Part shown: positions 46,191 to 58,514 of the stretch, one piece after another | Layout of the letters: every line of letters starts with the position of its first letter | Numbering within the stretch: position 1 is the stretch's first letter | NCBI GenBank assembly: GCA_030765065.1 | Contig: CM060987.1 | Coordinates: 71,062,557-71,126,556, forward strand | DNA from: Deroplatys truncata | Lineage: Eukaryota > Arthropoda > Insecta > Mantodea > Mantidae | Direction: 5' to 3' | DNA: 64,000 nucleotides | Position numbers and translations under genes: made by a program | The notes under the pieces: model-generated | What the model was told of the DNA's origin: nothing | What the model saw: only the letters and a program-made list of their open reading frames with translations | The model's database searches: none

Positions 46191-46615
46191 AACCGCGTTA
46201 CCTCAGCATGCGTGTTTTCGATAATAGGTTTAGGTTTCTAATCTTATAGGCATTCTTGGTCATTGTGTGTGCACCACGAGAAGCTGCGGTACTTTGGATT
46301 AACCTTGTAGGAATGAGGAAACAACTGCTCTGTGTGTAAAGGCAAAATACATGTATGCGCTTTCCTAAGAGAACACCGTTGCAAAGACTTTTTGATAAAA
46401 ATAGAGAAGTAAGTCCCGCCGCCGCAGCTGCTGAGCACCCCGCACGCCATAACAACTGCTAGTAGTGGCAATGTTCTTCTGTTTCTTCATAATTTGCTCG
46501 TAAAGATTGTTAATGTATTTGAAGCTTACCTTACCTGGTAACGAAGTTTGGAATTTGATTACTCCTCTCCAGGACAAAAGTAATAAGAGATCGCTGAGCT
46601 GATTTAACCTGTATC

Positions 46616-46626
46616 ACATTAGAAGG
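46616..46626 (+). repeat. Target-site duplication, left
   Basis: ACATTAGAAGG, identical to 47680-47690, brackets the RTE-like element. Confidence 0.9.
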
Positions 46627-47679
46627 GCCCTCAGGGGCTCACCTTGGTGAGTACGGGAGTGGCGACCCCGAGGTACCTGAGCCACCCTATCTCCTGGGGT
46701 CAGAAATAAGGAGACCTGGTTCTCCAGGTTGGGGGTTAAGCATGGGGCTCTCAACCCCACTTGTAAAAACCTTGTTAAGAAGGATGGTTTGTTGGCAACT
46801 AGGAATGTTCAAACTATGTTATGACCTGGAAAAATCAAAGAAGTGGCAAATAACTCTTAAGGTATTGGCTGGACAGTAATGTTGCAAGAAAAAAGAAAAA
46901 AGTTGCAGTGGAAAAGGAAGAATAGATAAACAGGATTACACATTATTGTATTGTGGATCAACTGAGCCTGGACTACACAAGATAGGATTTATTATCGCAA
47001 AGGGAATAAAGAAGAACCTAATAGAGTTGGACCCAGTTAATGAAGGATTGTGTAAAATAGACTTAGGGTCCAATTTCGAAATGTGACTATATTTTCTGTG
47101 TACGCATCTGTGGAGGAAAGGGCGAGTTGACAGGGAAGAATTTTCGTGAGAGTTTGGAAGGAGAGTGTGGTAAAGGAGTTTATGGATACGTTGATATTAT
47201 TGTGATTTTGGTGCTGACATGCCTCAAGTGTTACTTGAACTAAATGTCGATGTTGATGCCTTGCATAGACAGTTTGCGATTGGAATTAATTGAATTATTA
47301 AGGAAGGAAGTTTCTCGTGTGTTATTGTTTTTTTATAACTGTGTAGAATTGCATTGTACGTTTACATTTGCTCAGGGTTAGTTCTTATTTGCCATATTCT
47401 GTGAGATTTCTATTGCTTAATTTTTGCATTTGTTAATTTCCTATTTCCAGTTTTGTAATCCTGGTGTTTCTGTGAATGCTCTGACTGTATTGGTTTTGTA
47501 CCAGAATGTGATTATATAACCAGAGCCACTTCTGTAATCTGAGTTGACTTGTACTTGTTTTGTTTTTATTGTATTGATGTACTGACTTGAATAAATTTAT
47601 AGCCAGAGGGTGGCGCTGATGACCGCCGCAGTTTTGCGCCACTCAAACCGCTATTACTACGACTACAACGACTAATACA
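46627..47679 (+). mobile_element. Internally deleted RTE-like retroelement
   Basis: A 1.05-kb insertion flanked by the 11-base duplication ACATTAGAAGG. The 5' end (GGGCCCTCAGGGGCTCACC, GTTCTCCAGGTTGGGGGTTA, CTCAACCCCACTTGTAAAAA) resembles RTE-type 5' leaders. It is followed by an endonuclease start: RNVQTM, PGKIKEVAN (about 46810-46850), then IDKQDYTLLYCG, GFIIAKGIKKNLIELDPVNE and GLCKIDLGSNFEM (about 46925-47085). After that, the reverse transcriptase is missing and the sequence passes to a 3' region ending GCGCTGATGACCGCCGCAG, TTTTGCGCCACTCAAACCGC and a TAC/ACA-rich tail. Having both termini and a perfect duplication, it moved as a short unit, presumably with the enzymes of a full-length relative. 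Confidence 0.85.
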
Positions 47680-47690
47680 ACATTAGAAGG
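47680..47690 (+). repeat. Target-site duplication, right
   Basis: ACATTAGAAGG, identical to 46616-46626. Confidence 0.9.
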
Positions 47691-49303
47691 TGGATTAGGT
47701 CTGCTGGCGATATTTATGCAAGTGGGTATATAGACTGATGTTACGGATTTGGCACAAACACAGTCGCCTCCTGTCAAACTTATCTGTGTAAAACCCCTAG
47801 TAAAAGTTTCAAATGCTCGGGCCTTCAGCATCTTCAGGCACGTTTAATTAAAATTCCTGTAAATTGCCACATTGTTGCACTCTTATGGGTTGCCTCCTTG
47901 GCATTTTGTGGAACCTAATGCGTATTTAGCAATGTTCAAGATGGTCTCATATTATCGAGGCACTTTTCTCCGAAGTAAACAGCTTATAAGGAAACTGATA
48001 GTAAATACTTCGAATGCAAGTGAAAAACAACAAAAATGATTTAAATTGCTATGATTTGGAATATCTAACTATCTTTTGAAATTGAAGGAAAACCCAAAGC
48101 TTGTCTAAAGAAGTCGATGAAATATTACTAATTAATTTATATTTTGCAACCCTCTGATTTCTTAATTAGTTAACCATTGTTTTACTATACATGGGCGAAG
48201 AAATGTATAAGCTTAATAGTGATTCAACACGGTACAAGTAATGAGATATTATAATTTCCTCCTCCCCATAGCACTAAATTCACCTTAGTTTGCATTCGAT
48301 GTCGTGGCAATATGCTCTTGATAACTTATCGCATCATTGTCTGCTTATGCGTACGAACAATTTTTTGAAAGAAGCTGAATATATTTTTCAGCAGCATCCT
48401 TGTTGCAAAACCAAAGGGTTTCGCACAGTTCGCCCTTGTACTGAACATTTCTCGCTTGCAGTTTTGTGCATATGACTGCCGGATATTACCACACTTCCTC
48501 GTGCGGCCTAGCCATGGACTCGGCCAAGCACCTCGATCGGTAAGATATGGAAGATAGTTGCACTAGGTTTTTTGATTTGAATTACAGGGCCTCACATAAA
48601 AAAGTATGGAATTTTTCTCAAGTAGAAACTTATTAGAAATTATTTTACTTCGTGAAGTTGCACACAACGCCAGAAACAACGTATTTTTGAAGCAATTTTT
48701 TAACATCTCCGGTTCGCCTACCATAGAGAAATTCAATGAAGTGGAATTCCCTTATGGCAGGAGAGGGATCTCAAACATTCTGGATATTGGAAAAATGCAT
48801 ACTGAAGCTGATGTAATATCCAGAAAGCAATAAGTCGTACTTTTATCATTGACGATTGGTCAGTTCGTAGAACTAATTTTGTAATCTTCGGTTCCTTGCT
48901 GATGTACACCATTTGGTTCATTACAGAGGTAGAACGTGTTCCCCACACATCTTCCTGCAGACTCTGTACTGTCTTTATCATTTTAAGATGTACCACTGGA
49001 AAATCTACCAAAAACTTTTCCAGTTTAAAGTCTGTATCTGGCGAGTATAATTTTGAATTCTCTATTGAGTGGGGGAGTTAACAATTAACATGGGGCAGTA
49101 TCCCAGCCCGAGGCCCAACAGTAATGACCCAAATATTTTCCCTGATCGACAACAGTCAGCAAGGGAAATAAACGCTACCACACGTCAACATTTGCTGTAA
49201 TGTTACGTTTAATTTTCAAATCCACTGTGATTTTTAACAACGGTAAAAAATGCACAAAGCGTTTACTTTGCGCTACCAACATATAATATCCTATAGTACT
49301 AGC
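47691..49303. other. Unassigned sequence
   Basis: Short frames only, for instance 48606-48833 (plus) and 49011-48733 (minus), with no recognisable products. No repeats or RNA features identified. Confidence 0.35.
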
Positions 49304-49945
49304 AAGAACAAAAGCGGCTCATATTTTGGCTTGGATTGGACCCAGTTATTCCCACAGGAACACAAAGTTTTTTCTTGTTGCAACAACTCGAATGTTTGAT
49401 CATCTGAAATCCTGCTGTTCGAGGGTGTTAATGGTATTAGAGCAACTCGTTCAGTTGATGAATCTAAACTTCACAATAGTGCATCCACGGATACCTAAAC
49501 ACGCCACTTTACAAGTTTGTGCCCAAAGTTCTGTCGTTAATCGGTTGTTTTCTATTTGAACTGAACCAAAGCAATTAGAATTTGACCCTGAAAAGAGAAT
49601 TGTATATCATAATTTGCAAATTATGTTTAAAATTTACAAAGAACAAAAGCAGTCCATATTTTGTCCTGGGTCCGGTTCTTCCCACAATAACACCGAATTT
49701 CTCTTGTCGCAACCACTTGAATGTTTGATCATCTCAATTGCTGCTGTTCAAGGGTTTTAATGGTGTTGGAACAACTCGTTCAATTCATGAACCGGAATTT
49801 CACAGTAGTTTCATCCACGATTACCTAAACATACCACTCCCCAAATCTGTGCTTAAAGTGTTATCGTTAATTGTTTTCCATTTGAACTGAACCAAAGCGA
49901 AATGGAATTTGAACCTGAAAAGAGAATTAAATATAGTCAATTTGC
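49304..49945 (+). repeat. Tandem duplication, unit about 0.33 kb
   Basis: Two direct copies, about 49304-49630 and 49631-49945. Shared landmarks are AACTCGAATGTTTGATCATC / CACTTGAATGTTTGATCATC, CTGCTGTTC, GGTTGTTTTCTATTTGAACT / AATTGTTTTCCATTTGAACT and CTGAAAAGAGAATT. Identity is roughly 80%, with small indels, so the duplication is old. Confidence 0.88.
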
Positions 49946-50437
49946 AAAGTTTGTTCAAAAGCAAGCCATTAGGATCTGTTCATCAAACTTGAATTGTTAA
50001 GTTTTCTACTACTGCCCAAAATTCTACATCTTAATTTCTAACTCAACCTTTTACGTACTTGGGTATAAATCTGCCTTCTGCATCATCCGCAGGTGTTGTT
50101 CCCTTATGTGACGTTTATTTTTATTGCTCTCTTGCCTTTGCTAATAAAATGTTCAAGGCTACTTTATTGTTACACATACTTGAAATTGCATTTGTCATTA
50201 TTATTCCCGAATATAGATGTATTATTTTAATTAATGGAATTTTGGCTCTACGGATGTGTCTGTTCCAAGGCACGATATCAGCATGTTTCCGGCCACGGAA
50301 CGCGCATTGATTCATGTCCACCAAGCGTGTGGGTGTCTTACTGCATTGTGAGGAATATGAGAGGCTGCAATAAATAGCGATCTGTGGTTCAAGAAAACCT
50401 CCCATGTGCTTGCGGACGCGAGAACTGTAGCGCCACA

Positions 50438-50441
<4 letters not shown>
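49946..50441. other. Unassigned sequence
   Basis: Frames of 83 and 105 codons (50059-50310 plus, 50438-50121 minus) overlap each other and show no recognisable domain. Confidence 0.35.
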
Positions 50442-50491
<50 letters not shown>

Positions 50492-50546
50492 TACTACTAC
50501 TACTACCACCACCACCACCACCACCACCGCCGCCACCACCACCACC
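50442..50546 (+). repeat. Compound trinucleotide microsatellite
   Basis: (ATT)n passes into (ACT)n, then (ACC)n with a short CCG insert. It yields artificial poly-Ile/poly-Thr frames. Confidence 0.97.
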
Positions 50547-52142
50547 GTTTTATGTAGAGGTATAGGGCATATTGGTTGGAAACCCGTGTAACTCGTCCTT
50601 AATAAATTGCAGCTCTGTGTAATTGGCAGTAGTAGGAGGGAAAACGGTTTATTCCTTGAATATCCCTCAGCCCTCTTGGTAAACGTATACATCGAACCTG
50701 TGGTTCCTTCCAGATATTTGATAGCACAAGTCTATTAATTGCTGTAGTGACTTCTTTGATGGAACCTGCAAATGTCAGCGCTAAAGGTGGCATCTATGCT
50801 CTCAATCAACACTCAGGTCGCTCCTAGACCAAAACGGTCAAAGGACTAAAGTTAAATGTACTAGAGGTCCCATCTACGAAAGACGAAACGAATGACATCG
50901 GATATTAAATTAAATTCGTCCAAAAGGCAATGCATACCAGCACGTTTTTGGAGAGTTTTCCGTTATTTTGGGAGATGAAAGTCGAGAGTCAATCTGCTTT
51001 GTCATAATTCATTTACACAACACGGAAAGCGACGCTATAATATTAAGTAGCCCCGCTGTTTTCGGAGCAGGTGGCGGTTGGGTATTCCAAATAGGGGCTT
51101 ATTTCTGTACCACCCATAGCTCCACATATTGCATTTCAAACCTCGGTCTCAGCAGGGCACAGCGTTATTAAATGTACAGGTGCGAAACCATATCTCAGCT
51201 ATATATAAATTCCATAGTGTCACTAGCCTCCCGGAAACCCGTTGTCAAGTTTAATGTCGATAGTAATCTTCAACAGCCCCCCCCCCGCTCCAACAGCTTA
51301 AATTTTATTACACAGCTCGTAGGTAGGTATCAATAAAATATATAAAACGTTTTCAAAACAATTTTCTTGGCAAAATATTCTCCAATTTGTTTCAACAAAA
51401 AATAAATAGACTTAGAATTTAAAGAAAATACACCTACACGTCTTTATCTGCGTATTATACTAACGCGGTATCCTGGGTGACAGGCGGTCTCCTCTGCTTT
51501 CAGACTAATGGCAGGACATTGGTCTTTTTTCGCGAACAATTAGCATGCTTAAATCCAAATTATAAAAGACGCTCCACTTGGTAAACACACAATAACATGC
51601 TCATCAAATGTGACGTGTATTCAGTCGGAAGGTTTGTGGTCGAGCACAAGGCTGTTTAATTATTATTATTGCCAAGGCCGTGGTTACGTGTGTGACGATC
51701 CTGTGTAGTAATTTATTTTACGCCCCCCTTTCTAAACTTCAGCATTGTTATTCGTTTGCGGACTACCGACAATAACGCTGCGGAATCATTAAATTCAATT
51801 TTAACAGTACTTAAATAACTTATAACACAAAGCACATGTACAAGTTAAGCATACGAAAATTATAAGATACTACTACAGTTCAATATCCCTTTAACTGAAA
51901 AAGTGCCACAGAAACATCAGACATGCACATAATATATGGTAAAATAAAAAATAATTACTTCTTAAATGCGAGATTTAGTCAGTCCAAAATACAGTTACAA
52001 TACCAATTAATGACCAATTGACTTGGAGAAATGAGTTCCTTCTCACTTTTGCATTTGCGAATTCATTTATCACTTCCTCATAATCTGGACTGGCTATGTG
52101 TGACTCTATGGCTACTACTCCAAGATTGACTAGTCGTTCTCG

Positions 52143-52144
<2 letters not shown>
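50547..52144. other. Unassigned sequence
   Basis: No gene or repeat recognised. A C run of about nine bases lies near 51279-51287. Confidence 0.4.
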
Positions 52145-52198
<54 letters not shown>

Positions 52199-52223
52199 GT
52201 TTTGTTTTTTTTTTTTTTTTTTT
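52145..52223 (+). repeat. (TC)n microsatellite with poly-T
   Basis: About 24 TC units (52145-52191), then TGTGTGTGG and a T run of ~18 (52206-52223). Confidence 0.97.
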
Positions 52224-52340
52224 GAAATCAACATTCCACAGAGAAATGGAAGAGCGGATAACTGTCACCATCTTCTCTCTTCATAGACAACAGATACTTT
52301 TTAAAATGTATACATTCTTTACCTAAGTTGTTCTCTGTCA

Positions 52341-52585
52341 CAACTAGCCTCTAGTTCCCGAGTTCAAATCCGGCGAAGTGCGATGGGTTTTTTCGGGCGT
52401 AAAAAATCCTTATGGTTTCCTTCGAAAGTTAAGTAAAGCCGGTGGTTCCGTGTGTAGATTTACGGCACGTAAAAAGAACCTCAAGCCTGATAAAGATCCC
52501 TCTAAGCAAAATTACCGGTCTTTCGCGTCCAATATATAATGGGACGCTAAGGACCACAGCAGTTAAATAGCGTCCATTAAAAAAC
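52341..52585 (+). repeat. tRNA-derived SINE (type 1)
   Basis: The head is worn (CTAGCCTCTAGTTCCCGAG, then GTTCAAATCCGG as B box). The body is clear: TTTTTTCGGGCGTAAAAAAT, AAGTAAAGCCGGTGGTTCCG, ATTTACGGCACGTAAAAAGA and AATGGGACGCTAAGGACC. Confidence 0.85.
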
Positions 52586-52649
52586 GGCTCAACGTTTCTC
52601 TGCAGTATCATAAATTTGAGCAGCTTGTAGTTCGATATTTGAGAGAAAT

Positions 52650-54640
52650 GAAAATTTTAAGTTATTTTCTTTGTGGACTTTATCAATCTTCTGCAACTCA
52701 TCCTAAAGAGTTGGTATAATTTTAGAATACGACATTTTCATTCTTCTCCAGATCTCAACACAATCTGATCCTGTTTGTTTCTTCTTCAGGGCGTTTGGGT
52801 TCTTCTGATTCAAATGGTACATAAAAATATCTCTTGCGTTTAATTTGACTTTCCCTTTTTTGATTCTCAGCAGCTGAAGGAGGCGGAGCTGATTGGGAAT
52901 TCCCGATCTCCACGTTTCTCTCTCTCTCTCTCCCTCCCTCCCTCTCCAGCTGAATCCTTGTGAATAGAAGACGATATCTGAAGCTCAGTTAAAAACATTG
53001 TAAGAGAGTCGTACATTTCTACATCCTGAATTGCAGTTTTTCATTGCTTTGCCGAACTGTTGCAGAATACAACCCCACACTGATGTGAAAGCTACCTCAG
53101 TACTACTCAACTCTCTAAGAAGATCTTCAGCGTCACATCTAACTCTCGCTCTCATTCCCTGGAACTGTTCTTAATGCAGAAAACACAGCGTCCTCACGTG
53201 CACACACACACACCATAGAGTTGTTGACAATGACTTCAGTGTCATACATGCAGTGTGATTAACTGTTTCAAAGATATTCTATGTATCTGTAGAATCTGCA
53301 AAGAAGTTGTAAAAACCGTATTGCACCATTATGCAGATCGTGAACCAACTAATTTATCGAGTGAGCCGAACATGGAATAAAGAAAATTTAGAGTTTCCTG
53401 CAAGCCTGAATATACGCCGAACATGTTGATTGCGTTATCGAACGTCTGACCTCTACAGTTGTCATGTTTCAGTCCATGAGTTCTAAAGAATTCAAAACTG
53501 TTGCAGAAAACTTCTCTCCAGCATTCTTTATAAAAACACAGGAATCTTTCAACTGAGAGTCCATCTTCAGTTAGTACCTATGACTATAACTGGTCATTGT
53601 GGGATACATCTGGTGTAGAATCTATTATGACTGAAAAATATTTAGATGAAATAACTTCATTACCTATTCTTTCTTTGGTCGCTAACCTCCCCATAAAGCG
53701 CATTAAATCTTCATAAGTTGCTGGTCACAAGTATGAAGTAAATCCTTTTCCGAGCTTACCAAACCTTGCTATAAGGTCAGCCAAAAAAGAATCATACTCT
53801 GCAATTAATTCTAAACACATGAAATTTCCGTTTTTCACAGAGGCAAACACCTGTTTTGTCTCCACGAAATGCTAGGTCCCCAGAAGCTTAACTACAGAAA
53901 CAACTCTTTTTAGCACATTTCTCTAATACATAACTTAATATTTATGCTGGGTGAGCAACCGTTTGTTAAATCTATTCATCTCGTTTCCTCTGTTTTTCAA
54001 TTTTAACAAGCATTCTCTGTGAGGTAAAATGTTCATGTTCAGCTGTTCGTATTCCAGCATGTCTCATATCACTGAAACCAGATGTTGGAAATTGAAATGC
54101 ACCACCGAATAATTTACAACATGCACAGAACAACGATCCTTGGCTAGGAGAATATACAAGATATTCACGGTTGATAATTTCCACATTCACCAAAGATCTC
54201 TGAAATCAGCATTTTTTTATTTTAATACAATTTTTAACCAAATAATCCACTTCCTGGTCAGTGTTTTCCCAATATAATGCGTCGTTACTGGAAGAGAAAA
54301 ATCCTCTGCTTTAGAGTGTGTAGATTCTTGACATCCTTCCGGAATTCCGAAAGTTTGGAACTTCATTCTGTTTACCATTTAGAACTCTAATTTCGCCTGC
54401 ACTTTCAGAGCTACACTGTTCATTGTTGCTGTTTTGAACCGCAATTTCACCGAATGTTCAGAGCCAGACGGTTCACTTTACGAGTCCAGTCGAGTTTTTT
54501 TCTGTAAATGTTTACTATTCCTCTGTGTTTTTGCTTCAGCTTTCTTTCTATATGCAGCACCACTTAACCTAGATCGTCTATCTATACCGCTACCGCGAAC
54601 TGGAGAAGGGGGGAGAGAAAAATATTCTGTGATGTAGAGT
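52650..54640 (-). pseudogene. hAT-type transposase relic (ZMYM-like)
   Basis: Minus-strand frames follow the order of hAT transposases that carry a TTF-type zinc finger. About 54600-54530 reads RSRLSGAAYRKKAEAKTQR. 54193-53972 reads NREYLVYSPSQGSLFCACCK, LFGGAFQFPTSGFSDMRH and AEHEHFTSQRM, which is the Cys/His zinc-finger region. About 53670-53590 reads IGNEVISSKYFSVIIDS and TPDVSHNDQL with an expected catalytic Asp. About 53490-53400 reads THGLKHDN and CRGQTFDNAINMFGVYSG, a hallmark block. Several stops and frameshifts lie between, and the C-terminal dimerisation region is not recognisable. It is a single inactive copy; no terminal repeats were identified. Confidence 0.8.
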
Positions 54641-55512
54641 ATTGGAAACTGAACATACTTTGATTATATTAAATGCAGAACAACTTCACTGTGACCAGTT
54701 AGTAGTAGAATTACATATCTTAGTAAAATACGAGTTTAATACCAGAAATATTTCTCAAAATTTGCCAAAAAAAATTGAAAGCCTGAACACTAATGCAGTG
54801 CACATTAAAATTATACTTAAAAATAATTTTTCGAACATTTCGCCGCCTTGTGCAGTTTCACATATCTAAATACACATAAGTCCAAAGAGAATGAATAGAA
54901 CTTAACAGACTATTCTCGGGAGATGCAAGTTAATTTCATTCATGTAAATAACTATTGACAGATTTCTCTGTTTATGACTTCGTGCAACATCAAGCTGGTA
55001 CTCGTAGTGCACGTTCACAAAGCCTTTTTGGTTGTATCAGTCTCCTTCATAAAGAGCTTCGGTCAAACCTCAGATGTTCATGATTAACAGTTGAGCATAT
55101 TGTTGTGTTTTGCAACTGCTTCAAGTTATATTGGATAAATAATGGCAATCTAAACTTATTTCATGAATAGTATTTTAACATGTAGCTTATCTTGACCGTA
55201 AACTTCTCGATCATAATGCTTTTCATGAAGTGCAAATTTTTCGCTTTCAACTTAATCATTTTATTTTCGCCTTCCTCTTCGTATTTGAGTACTTATTTTA
55301 TAGTGTCTATGGAATTATATTTTTATACTTCGAGCCCTTTTCGCCATTCTGTAACATTTAACATCATCTTCTGATTCATTGTTTCAGCCAATTTCTTTTC
55401 CTGTTCCTCATCAGTTTAGCATGGTTCTTTCTTCTCCCTTCCTAAAATACTACCATTGTTGAGTGTACGTGCAACATTCTTCTCGTATCCAATTTTCAAA
55501 TGCCGTTCCTAA
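54641..55512. other. Unassigned AT-rich sequence
   Basis: Only short frames. Nothing recognised. Confidence 0.4.
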
Positions 55513-56411
55513 TGTTTTTACTTTCTCTACTACGTATAGTAAGTAGGGGAAGTATTGTATTCCACCCAAAAATTCGATACCGAGATTTCACCGGAAATAC
55601 ATGTTTTGAGACCCCCTGAATCCAAAAAAAGCATTTTTGGAAACGTCTGTGTGTGTGTCTGTCTCTGTGAACAGCATAACTCAGAAACGAAGAGTCGGAT
55701 AAACACCAAACTTGGTATTTAGGTTCAGTATCTTCCAGAGATGCGACACGAAGGTTTTCAAGAAAATTCCCCCGCCCCAGATTACCCTTTACATGGAATA
55801 TTTTTCGAAAGTTTTAATTTTCTGAAAAATGGCTCTAACGATTTTGATTAAAATATCATATGTTTAAGATATTTTCATGACAAATAAAATGTATATCTTG
55901 AATTTTCTGGGAATGTCTCCAAAAGTATTCTTCATCGTTAACGACTTTTGCATAACTGGTAAACCATAAGAGATAGGCAAAATTTTACTACACAAAAAAT
56001 GTAGATCGCCTTAAAATACACAGCTTGTCATATACATTTTTGTTGTTGAGTGAACCATTTTCGAGATATTGCTTGTTATTCCCTTAAATTTTTCAATACT
56101 TCTTTTCTCAAATGGGAATTCGTTATTCATTTTTGTGTCTTGGATATGCAGAGAGTAATAATCTCTGGCAAAGGGAATGGTGCTGCACCTAGCAACCAGC
56201 TATTAAGAGATATGTATGTGCTTAAAGGCTGCTGTATTTCTATATTGCCCTAGTAAATGTATATTCCCCTTACATCTGCAAGAAAATTAGCAATAAGATA
56301 GAGTCTGCAAATGTTTATCTCGATTAACATGAAGTAGATGGAGAATAAGCGTTTGTAAAAATAGTTTGTACAAGAGTAGACAAAGTCATGTGAGTGTAAC
56401 ACATCAGATTT
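55513..56411 (+). repeat. HINE-like repeat, full-length
   Basis: ACTTTCTCTAC at 55520-55530, short microsatellite GTGTGTGTCTGTCTCTGTG (55651-55669), inverted GTAGACAAAGT at 56376-56386 (one change), hairpin ATGTG/CACAT at 56388-56404, then CAGATTTTTTTT. High similarity to 32612 and 58319 suggests these are young copies. Confidence 0.93.
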
Positions 56412-58318
56412 TTTTTCTTGCTTAGCATTTTCCAAGTTTCCACTATGCAACACTCCATGCAAAGCGCCTCACTTAAATCTTTTGGTTAGTTCTTTGTTTG
56501 ATTGCACGTTTCCTGTGCCACTTCTTCCTCTGACTTGCGACCACAGATCATGCTACCACTTAAGGTACATACCAAGTATCTGAAACTTCCACTTTTCCAC
56601 TATCTAAAACCACTATTATGAACGTAGTCCCAAACAAGTGGTTCTCAAGAGACCTGGGTTTACAATTAGAGATATCCCCGTGCGGTAATCAGAATTACAA
56701 TTTAAAGTGATGTAGTTAAACAAAGGGCACCCTTTATTTCACATTCTTGTGGCCGAGTTGTGAGGTCTTTACCCCGCATTTTTAGAGGAGAATGCCACGG
56801 ACGGAAAACACGGCTCACAGCCGTTCCGGCCAATTAAAGCAACGCGGGAAACAAAGGCGGAAAAAGCAAGCCCTTAATGACTGTAGCAACACGAAACGTG
56901 ATCTTAGGCCTCTTTGGGTGACCGCTAGCACATTCTCTTGCAGGTCACGTAAATATACTAAAATGACGGACTCTTTTGCATTTAGTGTGTAGCTTCATCT
57001 AGGCTCATTAGTTTTTCGACCGGTGAACCAAATGCAGGCTTATCTCTTAGGAAATAGATTAAATTAAGTTCAATAGAGCTTGCAAGGCACCAATCGGCAC
57101 TCTTCAAAGAAGCCGAGATCAGGGCGTCGCTATCAGTGTTATACTTAAAATGGGGCAAGTTCATGCAAGGTGTAGAAGACTTGGGCATATTTCGTTGAAA
57201 TTGGTTTCATGGAGACAAACTATTTTAGGACCATTTTCGTTTAAAAGAGTCTGAATTGTAATGTGCCCAAATATTCCTGATGCGCCCAAAAACCGCTAAG
57301 TTTCTATTGTAATCTTTTACTGTCATAGTTAATTGGTTTACGTGTGATTTTAAAAACTGATTGGAGGTCCTGTAGTAAATGCGTTCTGTTAAGTTTTTTT
57401 TATTAGTCTAGTACATCCGTTTTTTGTTCCTCAATCACTGATGGAGGGAGCTTGTTTTTTCTATGAAGTTAGCAAGTCCTTCGAGATCGCTAATGTAGCT
57501 GAGACCGAAAAACTTAAGCAGCTGCAGAAAAGCTACAGAACATTCATTTTCGTTTTAACTCTTTCCTCTCTGCACCGACGATATTGATTCAACGTTTCTG
57601 GTTTTCTTCTCCTTGTTTGTTTGTTTCTTTCTTTGTGTGTTTAATGACTCTGTTTGGTTCATAGTTATCGGAAGCGTCTTCCTATGAAGAATTGGAGAAA
57701 AGGAGCTCCCGACCCTCCACTTCTGTCTTAGATGTGCTACTTGTTGAATGTACACGTTTGAGTTTTTGACCATAGGGACTGCTTTGGTTATGCCAACATT
57801 ATTAGTACCTATTTTTTTCTGGTATGTTTGTGGCTAAACATCATGAAATTCCATTTCTTGTGACTGCTAACTTGATAAAAATGTTTGTATGTGTTATATA
57901 GCATCTTTGTTGCATCCTAGTCTGTAACTTCAGCTGGTGTTTTTTCTTGCTCAATTCAAGAAAGTTGACAGTACTTAAATCGAGCACGGCTTGTGTTACC
58001 CCGTTCTCATTGTTACTGCAATGAGATATGACATGAGTAGTAGTACTGGATGAAGCCTCCTGGTGTGTTTTGGTCTGACGTCACACTAGTTGGCCTTTCT
58101 GTTTTCATAGGAAACAAGTTGGACAGTCTGACGAGAAATATATCCAACAATTAGTTCCCTTGATTATTCCGAATGCTTTCAGGTGGATTGATGTACATTT
58201 GTCTCTTAAAAACTTAGTATGTGTGTGAACTCAGGTTCATTCATGCTCTTCTAATACAGGATTTGGAAAGCTCACATAAACATTTGCCTTCATAACAAGG
58301 GTCTTACATTCAGCGATG
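56412..58318. other. Unassigned sequence, one basic small ORF
   Basis: A 66-codon frame (56792-56992) is locally GC-richer and encodes a Lys/Arg-rich peptide (QLKQRGKQRRKKQALND). It could be a worn LINE ORF1 end but lacks a diagnostic motif. The remainder shows nothing recognisable. Confidence 0.3.
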
Positions 58319-58463
58319 TATTTTTACTTTCTCTACTACGTATAGTAAGTAGGGGAAGTATTGCATTCCACCCAAAAATTCGATACCGAGATTTCACCGG
58401 AAATACATGTTTTGAGACCTCCTGAATCCAAAAAAAAGCATTTTTGGAAACATGTCCGTGTGT

Positions 58464-58514
<51 letters not shown>

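Noticed and set aside
50312-50692. Frames with poly-Ile, poly-Val or poly-Thr tracts
   Set aside because: They arise from the compound trinucleotide microsatellite at 50442-50546; no conserved sequence flanks them.
52096-52326. Leu-Ser or Arg-Glu repeat frames
   Set aside because: They are produced by the (TC)n run at 52145-52191; the same holds at 17684 and 28113.
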